Position numbers and translations under genes: made by a program
Part shown: one piece after another, positions 34,971 through 43,939 of the stretch
Numbering within the stretch: the stretch's first letter is position 1
How the letters are laid out: every line of letters starts with the position of its first letter
Assembly: GCF_047425865.1 (NCBI RefSeq)
Contig: NZ_CP179735.1
Source of the DNA: Macrococcoides equi
Lineage (GTDB): Bacteria; Bacillota; Bacilli; Staphylococcales; Staphylococcaceae
DNA length: 64,000 bases
Strand: one strand, 5' to 3'
Notes under the pieces: generated by a model
The model's input: only the letters and a program-made list of their open reading frames with translations
Told to the model about the DNA's origin: nothing
The model's database searches: none

Positions 34971-37900
34971 GCCAATCAACCTCCTTCATCTTACGAACAG
35001 CAACATAAACATCACGTTGATTTCCAATTGGTCCGTAGTAGTTAAATCCGTAACTAATTTGAGCATAACCCCCAACAAGTTGTGTTGGTTTTAAATGGAT
35101 ACGCGTTGGTGCATTATGTGAGCCACCACGTGTATCTGTAATTTCAGAACCTGGTGTTTGAATATGTTTATCTTGTGCATGATACATAAACATTGTGCCA
35201 CGCGGCATACGATGTGAAACTACCGCACGCGCTGTAACTAAACCATTTCTGTTGTAAACTTCTAACCAATCATTGTCATTGATATTATGACTTGCTGCAT
35301 CTTCATTGTTGATCCAGACCGTTGGACCTCCACGGAATAATGTCAACATGTGAAGGTTGTCTTGATATGTTGAGTGGATATTCCACTTACCATGTGGTGT
35401 TAAGTAACGTAATACTAAACTGTCAACGCCACCTTTAATTTGTTTATCCTTCGTACCAAATACCATCGGTGGTAATGTTGGTTTATAAACAGGTAATGCT
35501 TCGCCCATTTGCTGGAACACTTCATGATCTATATAGTAACTTTGGCGACCTGTTAATGTTCTAAATGGTACTAAGCGTTCAATATTGGTTGTAAATGGTG
35601 AATAACGACGTCCCAGTTTATTTGAACCCGGGAATACAGCTGTCGGGATTACTTCACGTGGTTGTGCTGTAATATTTGCAAAGGTAATTTTTTCTGCTGC
35701 TCTTTCTGCAGAAATATCTTTTAATTCAACACCTGTTTGCGCTTCCAAATCCTCATAAGATTTTTGAGATACTTGTCCGTTTGTTGCTGAAGAAACGTTT
35801 AAGATAACATCAGCTACTCGTTTAGCTGTATCGATTCTTGGTTTACCATTTTTAACTGTATTATCTTCGTATGTGCCTACCATTGAACGTAATTCGTTGT
35901 ATTGTTCTTTCACACTAAAAGCAACACCATGAGCCCCAACTTTACCGTTTTCAAGCATTGGTCCTACTGAAACGTATTTATCATAAACATCTATATATGT
36001 TCTATCGACTACTGCAAAACCTGGCATCGTCTTACCTGGAATCGGTTCAACTTCACCTTTTGTCCAGTCACGCACGATACCCATAGGTGTTGAAATTTCC
36101 TGTTGTGAATCATGTGCAAGTGGTGCTGTTACAACGTCTTTAAATGTACCTGGTAAATAACGTTCTGACATTTCAGAGAAAGTCTTCGCGATTGATTTAT
36201 AAATATCCCAGTCACTTCTAGATTCCCATAATGGATCTACTGCCGGATTAAATGGATGCACAAACGGATGCATATCTGTTGAAGATAAGTCATGCTTCTC
36301 ATACCAAGTTGCTGCCGGTAATACCACATCTGCATATAAAGGCGTTGTTGTCATGCGGAAATCAAGCGCTACTAGTAAATCCAATTTACCTTCTGTATCT
36401 TCTCTCCATGTAATCTCTTCAGGTTTTTCTCGTTCATTAGGTTCAGCGAGTAAGCCATGCTTTGTACCTAATAAATGTTTCATGAAATACTCTTGTCCTT
36501 TTGCTGAACTTGAGATTAAGTTTGAACGCCACACGAACAATGTTTTAGGATGGTTTTGTTTTGCATCAGGATCTTCGACTGCAAATTTCGTTTCACGAGA
36601 TTTAACAGATTCCACAGCTCGTTTCAATACTTCTTCATTCGTAAAGTTACCTGAATCACGTGCGTCTTCACCAAACAATAAACTATTTTTATCGAATTGT
36701 GGATACGATGGTAACCACCCTAAACGTGCAGCTAAAACATTATAGTCTGCTGGATGCTTAAACTTCACATTTTCAGCAAGTGGAGATGTTAACGTATCAA
36801 CACCTGCTTCTTCGTATTTCCATTGATCTGTTGCAAAATAGAACCAGCTCGTTGCATTTTGCAGACGAGGAGGTGCTTGCCAGTCTTTAGCAAATGCAAT
36901 AGTAGACCAACCTTCAATCGGACGACATTTTTCTTGTCCAACGTAATGCGCCCAGCCACCGCCGTTAACACCTTGTGTAGCACATAATGTTACTAAGTTT
37001 AATACTGAGCGATAAATTGTATCTGAGTTGAACCAGTGGTTAATACCTGCACCCATGATAATCATTGAGCGACCACCAGTATCAATTGCATTTTGAGCAA
37101 ATTCACGAGCGATTTGAACAACTACTGAAGGTTTAACACCTGCCACCGCTTCCTGCCAAGCTGGAGTATAGATTGAGTTTTTATCATCATAGCCTTTAGC
37201 TTCTAAAGCCGTATTAAAGCGATTTACACCATATTGAGATAACATTAAATCATAAATAGTAGCAACATACTTTGTTTCGCCATTCGCTAATGTAACTCTC
37301 TTCGCTGCAATCGGACGTTTGAATGTACCATTCCCGGCGTTATCAAAGAATGGGAAAGCAAGTTCTACAACTTCGTGCTCTTTATCTTTAATTGTCATTG
37401 CAGGATCGATTTTTGTACCGTCAGCTGTTTCTAATTTGATATTCCATTTCACATCTTTTTCCCAACGTTGCCCCATCGTTCCATTCGGTACAACAATTTG
37501 ATTAGAGATTTCATCGAACACAACTGGTTTCCATTCACTATGATCACTTGTGTCACCTAAGTCACTTGAACGTAAGAATCGACCTGCTTTTAATGTATCT
37601 TCATGTTCATCTAACATGATTAAGAAAGGCATATCTGTATATTGTTTTGCATAGTTGATAAACATCGGTTCTTGTCTTTGTTCATAGAATTCATCTAAAA
37701 TAACGTGCGTCATTGCTTGTGCAAGCGCAGCATCTGTACCAGGGTTTGGTGCTAACCAGTTATCTGCAAACTTAACGTTTTCAGCATAGTCTGGTGCTAC
37801 AGAAACAACTTTCGTACCTTTATAACGTACTTCTGTCATAAAGTGAGCATCTGGTGTACGCGTTAACGGTACGTTAGAACCCCACATAATAATATAGCCT

Positions 37901-38634
37901 GCATTATACCAGTCACTTGATTCAGGTACGTCTGTTTGTTCACCCCAAATTTGTGGTGATGCTGGAGGTAGATCGGCATACCAGTCATAGAACGATAACA
38001 TTTCTCCACCTAATAATGAGATGAAACGAGCACCTGCTGCATAACTGATCATACTCATCGCTGGAATTGGTGTGAAACCTGCAATACGGTCTGGACCATA
38101 TTTTTTTATTGTATAAATTAATTGTGATGCAATCAGTTGTGTCACTTCACGCCAATTTACACGTACATGTCCTCCCATACCACGTGCTTGTTTATAGCTA
38201 CGTGCTTTCTCAGGGTCTTCTACAATTGATTGCCAAGCGCGTACAGGGTCACCATGTTCTTCTAAAGCTTGCTGCCATAAGCGCCATAATACACCACGAA
38301 CATAAGGAAATTTAATACGTAACGGTGAATATTCATACCATGAGAATGATGCACCACGTGGGCAGCCACGAGGTTCAAATTCAGGCATCTCAGGACCACA
38401 TGATGGATAATCAATTTGTTGATTCTCCCATGTAATAATCCCGTTCTTCACAAATACTTTCCATGAACAAGAACCGGTACAGTTAACACCGTGTGTCGTA
38501 CGCACAACTTTATCGTGACTCCAGCGTTGTCGATACATCTTCTCCCATTCGCGACTCTTCTCTTCTAAAACAGACCAATTGCCATTAAATCTTTCTGTAG
38601 GTTTAAAAAAACGTAACCCAGTTCCAATTGCCAT
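34960..38634 (-). CDS. narG: Respiratory nitrate reductase alpha subunit NarG
   Basis: 1224 residues, full length for the family. Near the N-terminus the HGVNCTGSC...CG stretch binds the FS0 cluster with one His and three Cys. The rest is the Mo-bisMGD oxidoreductase fold (YMIIMWGSNVPLTRTPDAH-type substrate and cofactor region, TPHGKWNIHSTY near the end). It reduces nitrate to nitrite at the cytoplasmic face. First gene of narGHJI-nreABC-hemerythrin; GGAG lies before the ATG. The cofactor genes lie downstream in the same window. Confidence 0.97.
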   Translation of the reverse strand: MAIGTGLRFFKPTERFNGNWSVLEEKSREWEKMYRQRWSHDKVVRTTHGVNCTGSCSWKVFVKNGIITWENQQIDYPSCGPEMPEFEPRGCPRGASFSWYEYSPLRIKFPYVRGVLWRLWQQALEEHGDPVRAWQSIVEDPEKARSYKQARGMGGHVRVNWREVTQLIASQLIYTIKKYGPDRIAGFTPIPAMSMISYAAGARFISLLGGEMLSFYDWYADLPPASPQIWGEQTDVPESSDWYNAGYIIMWGSNVPLTRTPDAHFMTEVRYKGTKVVSVAPDYAENVKFADNWLAPNPGTDAALAQAMTHVILDEFYEQRQEPMFINYAKQYTDMPFLIMLDEHEDTLKAGRFLRSSDLGDTSDHSEWKPVVFDEISNQIVVPNGTMGQRWEKDVKWNIKLETADGTKIDPAMTIKDKEHEVVELAFPFFDNAGNGTFKRPIAAKRVTLANGETKYVATIYDLMLSQYGVNRFNTALEAKGYDDKNSIYTPAWQEAVAGVKPSVVVQIAREFAQNAIDTGGRSMIIMGAGINHWFNSDTIYRSVLNLVTLCATQGVNGGGWAHYVGQEKCRPIEGWSTIAFAKDWQAPPRLQNATSWFYFATDQWKYEEAGVDTLTSPLAENVKFKHPADYNVLAARLGWLPSYPQFDKNSLLFGEDARDSGNFTNEEVLKRAVESVKSRETKFAVEDPDAKQNHPKTLFVWRSNLISSSAKGQEYFMKHLLGTKHGLLAEPNEREKPEEITWREDTEGKLDLLVALDFRMTTTPLYADVVLPAATWYEKHDLSSTDMHPFVHPFNPAVDPLWESRSDWDIYKSIAKTFSEMSERYLPGTFKDVVTAPLAHDSQQEISTPMGIVRDWTKGEVEPIPGKTMPGFAVVDRTYIDVYDKYVSVGPMLENGKVGAHGVAFSVKEQYNELRSMVGTYEDNTVKNGKPRIDTAKRVADVILNVSSATNGQVSQKSYEDLEAQTGVELKDISAERAAEKITFANITAQPREVIPTAVFPGSNKLGRRYSPFTTNIERLVPFRTLTGRQSYYIDHEVFQQMGEALPVYKPTLPPMVFGTKDKQIKGGVDSLVLRYLTPHGKWNIHSTYQDNLHMLTLFRGGPTVWINNEDAASHNINDNDWLEVYNRNGLVTARAVVSHRMPRGTMFMYHAQDKHIQTPGSEITDTRGGSHNAPTRIHLKPTQLVGGYAQISYGFNYYGPIGNQRDVYVAVRKMKEVDWLED

Positions 38635-38677
38635 TCATAACACTCCTTTAGTTGCAGATTTGCCCTCTTACCATAGA

Positions 38678-38695
38678 TTATGAAACCTTTCACAT
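38678..38695. promoter_or_regulatory. Rex-like site overlapping the narG promoter
   Basis: TTATGAAACCTTTCACAT matches the Rex pattern TTGTGAAnnnnTTCACAA at all but two fixed positions. It overlaps CATAAT (38682-38677), a likely -10 of narG, as a repressor site should. Rex control of nar genes is known in S. aureus. Confidence 0.5.
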
Positions 38696-38706
38696 ATGAT
38701 TTCTAT

Positions 38707-38740
38707 TGGGGATTTCCCTAAGCATATAGGGTATTCCCTT
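38707..38740. promoter_or_regulatory. Two tandem NreC-type palindromes upstream of narG
   Basis: GGG-ATTT-CCCTA at 38709-38720 and TAGGG-TATT-CCCTT at 38727-38740, 18-20 bp apart and upstream of the candidate narG -10. Both follow the GGG-N4-CCC rule for NreC. They could also serve fdhD, which is transcribed away on the other side. Confidence 0.72.
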
Positions 38741-38837
38741 GAATGACTTATCTTTATGGCAACCATTATTGACTACAAATCTAAATATGCTATTTCCAGA
38801 AAAAATATTATATAATGTACATATAGGAGTTGATCGA

Positions 38838-39626
38838 ATGACACACGATGTTTATTACAACAAACAAATCATTAAATATACAGAAGGTAAGCTTACGCAA
38901 ATTGAAGATACGATTGCCAAAGAATTTCCACTGACACTTTATGTAAATAAAGAAGAATTTGCGACTATCGTGTGTACACCAAAGTATTTAAGAGAATTGG
39001 CACTTGGTTTTCTCGCTTCAGAAGGCATTATAAGAAAGCATAGTGATATCAAATCATTTCATCTAGACGATTCTAAAGGATTATGCCATGTAGAACTAAC
39101 ACAGCCATTTGACAATTCTCATAATCCTACTAAACGAATGATTAGTTCATGTTGCGGAAAAAGTAGACAATTTTATTTCGTCAATGATGTGAAAACATCA
39201 AAAATTGCGACGACCATTCGAACGATTTCGCCAGATGAAATATTCTATTTAATGAATACAATGCAGCAAAAAAGTACTGATTTTAAGGTAACCGGTGGAT
39301 TACATAATGCAGCAATCAGTGATGGTAAAGACTTCTACCTACATCGCAACGATATCGGACGCCACAATGCACTTGATAAATTGTACGGTCATTGTATACT
39401 CAATCATATTCCTATCAAAGATAAAGTTTTAATATTTTCCGGTAGAATTTCCTCTGAAATATTAATCAAAGCATCCAAAATAGGTGTCGGTATCATCTTA
39501 AGTAAATCTGCGCCGACTGATTTAGCAATTGCACTGGCAGATGATTTGAATATAACCGCTGTTGGTTTTGTAAGAAACGATACATTTAATGTATACAGTC
39601 ATCCAGAACGTATCACCACAAAATAA
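38838..39626 (+). CDS. fdhD: Formate dehydrogenase accessory sulfurtransferase FdhD
   Basis: 262 residues from ATG 38838 (MTHDVYYNKQ), AGGAG at 8 nt; the earlier ATG 38739 lies inside the regulatory region and has no such site. FdhD motifs: SSCCGKS with the sulfur-carrying Cys, TGGLHNAAI, HRNDIGRHNALDKLYG, FSGRISSEI and SKSAPTDLAI. It sulfurates the molybdenum cofactor of formate dehydrogenase. It is divergent from narG. Confidence 0.93.
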   Translation: MTHDVYYNKQIIKYTEGKLTQIEDTIAKEFPLTLYVNKEEFATIVCTPKYLRELALGFLASEGIIRKHSDIKSFHLDDSKGLCHVELTQPFDNSHNPTKRMISSCCGKSRQFYFVNDVKTSKIATTIRTISPDEIFYLMNTMQQKSTDFKVTGGLHNAAISDGKDFYLHRNDIGRHNALDKLYGHCILNHIPIKDKVLIFSGRISSEILIKASKIGVGIILSKSAPTDLAIALADDLNITAVGFVRNDTFNVYSHPERITTK

Positions 39627-39635
39627 TATTATATT

Positions 39636-39674
39636 AAAAAACCTCTAATCTCATATCGAGAATTAGAGGTTTTT
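39636..39674. terminator. Bidirectional terminator after fdhD
   Basis: AAAAAACCTCTAAT, 12-base loop, ATTAGAGGTTTTT, between convergent genes. Confidence 0.88.
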
Positions 39675-39955
39675 CATTTCAATTGAATAGTACCGGCAAT
39701 CTTTAATTGACGTCCGCATGTTACTTTATATTCAATCATATTATTTGCCTGAAACAGATCCAGAAAGAGCAATTCGTCAGTATACACATCATTTTTAAAT
39801 GTTGCCTGATGAGATAATACCAGTGGCACATCTAATAGACTCATAACTTTGTGCATCACCAGATTGCCAGGGACGATCTCCTTTGCTGCTTCATATTCAC
39901 CATGTACAGTTTTCAAATATCGATTTAATTCATTCACCGTAATACTAAACTGCAT
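39674..39955 (-). CDS. Small protein, possible hot-dog (MaoC-like) half, second of a pair
   Basis: 93 residues, not recognised with certainty. The pattern VNELNRYLKTVHGEYEAA followed by VPGNLVMHKVMSLL and HQATFKNDVYTDE recalls the central helix and following strands of MaoC-like hot-dog proteins, where a His in HGM-type motifs is catalytic. Its ATG lies inside the end of the preceding gene (11-bp overlap), with GAGGTG upstream, so the two are translated together. Function unknown. Confidence 0.55.
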   Translation of the reverse strand: MQFSITVNELNRYLKTVHGEYEAAKEIVPGNLVMHKVMSLLDVPLVLSHQATFKNDVYTDELLFLDLFQANNMIEYKVTCGRQLKIAGTIQLK

Positions 39956-40283
39956 GAGACACCTCTTCTAAGTAAGTTGAAACCACTGTTGCTTTCAGTA
40001 CATGCTGATTATAATAATTTAATTCATAAGTGTACTGTTCAACTTGTCTAATACGTCGTTGATCAATCAATTTTATTTCCACCTGATATTCTGTATCTGT
40101 GATTACTTCATTACAGGAAATTAATTGTTTAGCATGGTAGTGATCTTTTCTTAATTTTGAATAATTGGATATAAGCCATGCTTTAATAAGTAATACATCC
40201 GGAACACGCTGCCCTTTTCCACCTATCAATTCTACATCTTCATCCGAAAAACTTACTGTTAAAGTCTCCAATCTATTTCCCAC
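39945..40283 (-). CDS. Small protein, possible hot-dog half, first of a pair
   Basis: 112 residues from a GTG start with a weak AAGAAAG site. It begins with a strand-rich LETLTVSFSDEDVELIGGKGQR and ends in alternating strands (YQVEIKLIDQRRIRQVEQYTYEL), compatible with a hot-dog-like sheet. It overlaps the second gene by 11 bp; together they have about 205 residues, the size of a double hot-dog protein. Similarity is weak and the assignment is inference. Confidence 0.5.
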   Translation of the reverse strand: MGNRLETLTVSFSDEDVELIGGKGQRVPDVLLIKAWLISNYSKLRKDHYHAKQLISCNEVITDTEYQVEIKLIDQRRIRQVEQYTYELNYYNQHVLKATVVSTYLEEVSHAV

Positions 40284-40376
40284 GCTTTCTTATAATTAAT
40301 AGGAAAACTAGCCATATGATACCATTTCTATTTAGTCTAACATGAAAAAGGTTACATTTGCTTTTTATTTTAATAA

Positions 40377-40416
40377 TAAAAAAGTTTACGCATATTATTG
40401 AATGCGTAAACTTTTT
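40377..40416 (-). terminator. Terminator of bioY
   Basis: AAAAAGTTTACGCAT, eight-base loop and full complement with A/T tracts on both sides. The stem includes the last codons of bioY. Confidence 0.85.
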
Positions 40417-40946
40417 CGTATAGATGGATTGTTACGTAACTTCACCGCTAAGAATGCAGCAATCAGTCCTTTTACACAGTCACCAGGGATAAAGACTAAT
40501 ACTGATTTTAAAGCGGTTAGTATGTCTTGTTTTAAATTAAACGCCATAAAGATACCACCGATTAAATTGCAGAGTAATGCTCCAATGAAAGCGTTGATAA
40601 TAAATACTTGCCATACTTTAGGCGATTTCATACGTTCAACTAACAAACCGATTAAAAAAGCTATAATCGGAAACGATAAAATGTATCCTCCGGTTGGCCC
40701 AAAAAATAAAGCAAATCCTCCACGTCCTCCAGAAAGTACGGGTAATCCAATGGCTACTAACGTTATAAAAACTAATACAGACAACCCTCCTAAACGACTC
40801 CCTAGTAAACATCCTGCTAATATGTATCCTAAGTTCTGAAAAGTAAAGGGTACAGGAATACCTGGGATACTGATTGGCGGGAGTAATCCTAACACGGCAA
40901 TTAACGCAGTAAACATTCCTACAGTTACTAAATCTTTTGTCTTCAT
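40395..40946 (-). CDS. bioY: Biotin transporter substrate-binding subunit BioY
   Basis: 183 residues from ATG 40946 (MKTKDLV), GAGG 6 nt upstream. Six membrane segments; BioY motif region FTFQNLGYILAGCLLGSRLGG and FFGPTGGYILSFP. It is the biotin-specific S component of an ECF transporter; the shared EcfAA'T module is elsewhere. A BirA-like operator lies upstream and an IS element starts 85 bp before the gene. Confidence 0.92.
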   Translation of the reverse strand: MKTKDLVTVGMFTALIAVLGLLPPISIPGIPVPFTFQNLGYILAGCLLGSRLGGLSVLVFITLVAIGLPVLSGGRGGFALFFGPTGGYILSFPIIAFLIGLLVERMKSPKVWQVFIINAFIGALLCNLIGGIFMAFNLKQDILTALKSVLVFIPGDCVKGLIAAFLAVKLRNNPSIRKSLRIQ

Positions 40947-40988
40947 ATTGAACCTCATTTCTCACAGAATAATCCTATTATAACAATA

Positions 40989-41020
40989 ATGTTAACCTTA
41001 AATAAACAACAAGTTTACTA
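40989..41020 (-). promoter_or_regulatory. BirA-like operator in the bioY promoter
   Basis: ATGTTAAC and GTTTACTA (reverse complement TAGTAAAC) lie 16 bp apart, like the BirA pattern wTGTwAAC-N14-16-GTTwACAw with one mismatch. The left half abuts a TATAAT (minus, 40982-40977), so the site covers the spacer and the -35 of bioY. Confidence 0.6.
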
Positions 41021-41030
41021 TTGAACTAAA

Positions 41031-41053
41031 AAGAGTTTGGGACATAAGTAGAT
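41031..41053 (+). repeat. Left terminal inverted repeat of the IS
   Basis: Begins AAGAGTTTGGGACATAAG, the sequence typical of staphylococcal IS1272 relatives. It matches the right end at 17 of 23 positions. Confidence 0.8.
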
Positions 41054-41084
41054 AAATCTTCGATTTATTCCAACCAAATGAAAC

Positions 41085-41119
41085 AAGAGAAATTCGAAAA
41101 TAGTTTTCGAATTTCTCTT
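41085..41119. terminator. Hairpin just inside the IS left end
   Basis: Sixteen-bp perfect stem (AAGAGAAATTCGAAAA and complement) with a three-base loop, followed by T residues. It probably stops transcription entering the element from the bioY side. Confidence 0.75.
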
Positions 41120-41191
41120 TTTATATACAAATAAAAAAGACACTACTTTATAATGTAAGTACCACACAAACAGAATAAAAGGAGTGTCTTT

Positions 41192-42891
41192 ATGTATAAA
41201 AAGTATAACATGCAACAGCTAAATTTACCATTATTCACGGATATCTTGTTCGAAGAAAATGATATTGTTTTTTCGTTAATGATATTGTGGAATCAATCCC
41301 TGATAATACTTTTAATGACTTTGATTCAAAATTCGGTGCCTCGTCATATCACCCTAAAATGATGTTAAAAATAATATTGTTTTCGTACACACAATCTATC
41401 TTTTCAGGACGTAGAATCTCTTCTGCTTTACATGACAGTCTTCGACTGATGTGGTTATCTCAAGGTCAAAAACCATCATATAGAACAATTAACCGATTTA
41501 GAGTTAATCCTAAATTGGCAAGTATTTTAGAAGAATTATTTATTCAATTTAGATATCAATTAGTTGATCAGGGACTTATAGATGAAAATGTTCTTTATAT
41601 AGATGGTACAAAATTAGAGGCAAATGCAAATAAGTATACCTTCGTGTGGAAAAAGAATACCGAAAGGTATAATAACCAGACTATTGCTAAGTCAAAGGAG
41701 ATGTATTATAAACTCATTGCTGAAAATATCATTCCGGAAATCCTTGAGGATGAGGGAGATGAAATCACTCTTGAACACTTAAAAAAGATGGAGAATGCAG
41801 CCGAAAAAAAAGTAGAAGAATTGAATACGCAAATTACGAATACAGAATCAGGTTCTGAACGTAAAATAATTCGTTCTGAAAGAACTAGAATCAATAAATA
41901 CAGTAAAACACTAAAAAATTGTATCGAGAAAAAAATAAAATATGAAGAAGAATTTGAAAAGCATGGAGATAGAAATAGCCATTCAAAAACCGATAAAGAT
42001 GCTACCTTTATGAGAATGAAAGATGATCATATGAAAAATGGGCAACTTAAGCCTGCGTATAATGTTCAAGTTGCTACAAGTAATCAATATATAATGGCCT
42101 TTGATGTATTTCCTAATCCTACGGATACAAGAACACTTATACCATTTCTAGAAAACTGTAAAAAGAAGCTTAATGATTTACCTAATATAATTGTTGCTGA
42201 CGCGGGTTATGGTAGTGAATATAATTATGAAACTTTAGCTAATAATTTCGATATTACTACTTTAATTCCATATGGAATGATGAGAAAAGAAGAAAGTAAT
42301 TCATTTAAAAAGCAAAAATTTAATACGATCAATTGGGATTTCAACATTCTAGAAGACTATTATATATGTCCAAATAATAAAAAATTGAACTTTTTAAAAC
42401 ATACTTATCGAACTGATGAATATGGATTTAGACGAGATTTTGAAGTATATAAATGTGATGATTGTTTAGACTGTCCTTTGAAAAGCCAGTGTATAAAAGG
42501 AAACTCTGAATTCAAAATTATTTCTAAAAATATGAATTGGGAACAGCATAAATTTAATATTAAAGAAAAGCTTTCAGAACAAGAAAATGCCAGCTACTAC
42601 AGTCAAAGAAAAATTGATGTAGAGCCATCTTTTGGAAATCTGAAGGCTAATTTAGGTTTCACTAGATTCTCAGTGCGAGGTAAACAAAAAGTTTATAACG
42701 AACTAGGTATTGTTTTAATGGCAACCAATATAAGAAAATATACTGCTCGAAGAGCAGATTCTTATTTAATAAATGAAAAAATGAAGAACACCACTTTAAT
42801 TTTAAATAAAAAGTGGTGTTCTAATCATTTAATTGACCTATTTATGACCCGGCCTCTTCTTAATTATATTCACTTTAAGTTACTTATCTAA
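41192..42891 (+). pseudogene. IS1182-family transposase with a frameshift in a T run
   Basis: The natural start appears to be ATG 41192 (MYKKYNMQQLNLPL, with AAAGGAG upstream). This frame fails after the T6 tract at 41268-41273; one more T would join it to the long frame that contains NDIVESIPDNTF and continues to 42891. The long frame has the DUF772-like N-terminal domain (SYHPKMMLKIILFSYTQSIFSGRRIS), the DDE residues (YIDGTKLEANANKYTF; NIIVADAGYGSEYNYE; DVEPSFGNLKANLGF) and a CDDCLDCPLKSQC cluster. Its end passes through the right inverted repeat and stops in host DNA, overlapping the antisense fhuD end. Confidence 0.8.
42836..42858 (-). repeat. Right terminal inverted repeat of the IS
   Basis: Reverse complement begins AAGAGGCCGGGTCATAAATAG. 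It encodes the near-terminal FMTRPL of the transposase in the plus direction. Confidence 0.75.
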
Positions 42892-43809
42892 TTTTAATAA
42901 TGCATCTTTCAGAACTTTACGTTGATGTTCAAGAGAGATTGGATCATTGAACCAGAAATCTTCTGCATCGTATTGAACCAATTTATTATTTTTAACAGCA
43001 TCCATGTTTTTCCACACTTTAGATTCAGTGACTGTATTTGAAATTTTACCTGTATCACTTGAAACAAGAACGATATCACCTGCATAATCTCCTAAACTTT
43101 CTGCAGAAACTTTTTTCCAGCCTGTTGGTTTTACATCTTTCGTAATTTTATCCTGCATTTTTAAGCCGAACGCTTGATATATAATTTCTGAACCGCGTCC
43201 CCAGTTATCGCCATACACGTAAATTTCTTTTTGGAAGAATTGAAAAATTGAATATGTTTTATCTGCACCTAAATGTTTTTTAATCTCTTCTCCGTCTTTC
43301 TTCGTTTCTTCATTCCACTTATCTACAAATGCTTTAGCCTCTTTTTCTTTACCAACAATCTTGCCTAATAATTGATGAACATCTAAATAACTATGTTTTG
43401 TGTAAGTGAACGGAATCGTTGGAGCAATCTTTGCATATTTTGCATTATCTTTATCAGTATCAAATGACAAAATTAAATCAGGTTTTAATTTAATAATTTT
43501 CTCGATTTCACCTGGGTTTAACTTTTCTACACCTTTTAATTTAGGCTTTAATATATCAGATTGGAATACATATTGATCTGCGCCAACAGGTTTTACTCCT
43601 AAATCTAATAAATTTCCAACGTAACTCGCTCCCATCACAACAATTCGTTTTGGTGCTTTAGGAATTTTAATTGTTTTTCCGTTATCTAATTTATAATCCA
43701 CCATTTCTGATTTATCAGCAGTACCTTTACTTTCTTTTTTATCACTATTTCCTTCACACGCTGCAAGTAACATCACGCATGCGACTAATAAAGCCAATAA
43801 CTTTTTCAT
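42880..43809 (-). CDS. fhuD: Ferric hydroxamate-binding lipoprotein, FhuD2-like
   Basis: 309 residues. Signal with lipobox LLAAC (Cys 18), then a periplasmic-binding fold of the FecB/FhuD type. The KHSYLDVHQLLGKIVGKE and YVYGDNWGRGSEIIYQAFGLKMQ stretches are very close to S. aureus FhuD2, the receptor for many hydroxamate siderophores. It is separate from fhuCBG (2-3 kb) as in S. aureus and has its own Fur box. The IS inserted after its stop has probably removed the original terminator. Confidence 0.92.
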   Translation of the reverse strand: MKKLLALLVACVMLLAACEGNSDKKESKGTADKSEMVDYKLDNGKTIKIPKAPKRIVVMGASYVGNLLDLGVKPVGADQYVFQSDILKPKLKGVEKLNPGEIEKIIKLKPDLILSFDTDKDNAKYAKIAPTIPFTYTKHSYLDVHQLLGKIVGKEKEAKAFVDKWNEETKKDGEEIKKHLGADKTYSIFQFFQKEIYVYGDNWGRGSEIIYQAFGLKMQDKITKDVKPTGWKKVSAESLGDYAGDIVLVSSDTGKISNTVTESKVWKNMDAVKNNKLVQYDAEDFWFNDPISLEHQRKVLKDALLKLDK

Positions 43810-43824
43810 GTTCCATCCTCCAAT

Positions 43825-43839
43825 TGAGATTGATTATCA
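43825..43839. promoter_or_regulatory. Fur box upstream of fhuD
   Basis: TGAGATT-G-ATTATCA matches the 7-1-7 Fur operator (TGATAATnATTATCA) at all but two positions. It lies 15 bp before the fhuD start codon. Confidence 0.8.
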
Positions 43840-43939
43840 ATACCATTTAATTATAATCGCTTTATATAAATAAGCAAATGCTTTTCGAAAAATAAAAAGA
43901 ACAATTTTACACAAAAATAGACTCAGAATAATTCTAAGT

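Larger units (their letters stand above)
41031..42858 (+). mobile_element. IS1182-family element (IS1272-like), about 1.83 kb
   Basis: It is bounded by imperfect terminal inverted repeats (17 of 23 bases identical), carries one transposase gene that resembles the IS1272 transposase of staphylococci, and begins inside with a strong hairpin. It lies between bioY and fhuD, 21 bp after the fhuD stop and 10 bp beyond the bioY operator. No clear target duplication is seen. The outer limits may be off by a few bases. Confidence 0.85.

Noticed and set aside
40402..40839. 145-residue plus-strand frame inside bioY
   Set aside because: Antisense shadow; its product is a reverse image of repeated hydrophobic codons.
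41260..41290. Programmed -1 frameshift of the IS3 type
   Set aside because: The tract read in the upstream frame (GTT TTT TCG) is not a standard X-XXY-YYZ slippery heptamer, and no downstream stimulatory structure is evident. A one-T loss is the simpler reading, though transcriptional slippage is left open in the findings.
42785..42822. Terminator of fhuD inside the IS
   Set aside because: A 13-bp hairpin is present, but it has a 12-base loop, lacks a T tract right after the stem on the fhuD strand, and lies in transposase coding sequence. It may still slow polymerase.
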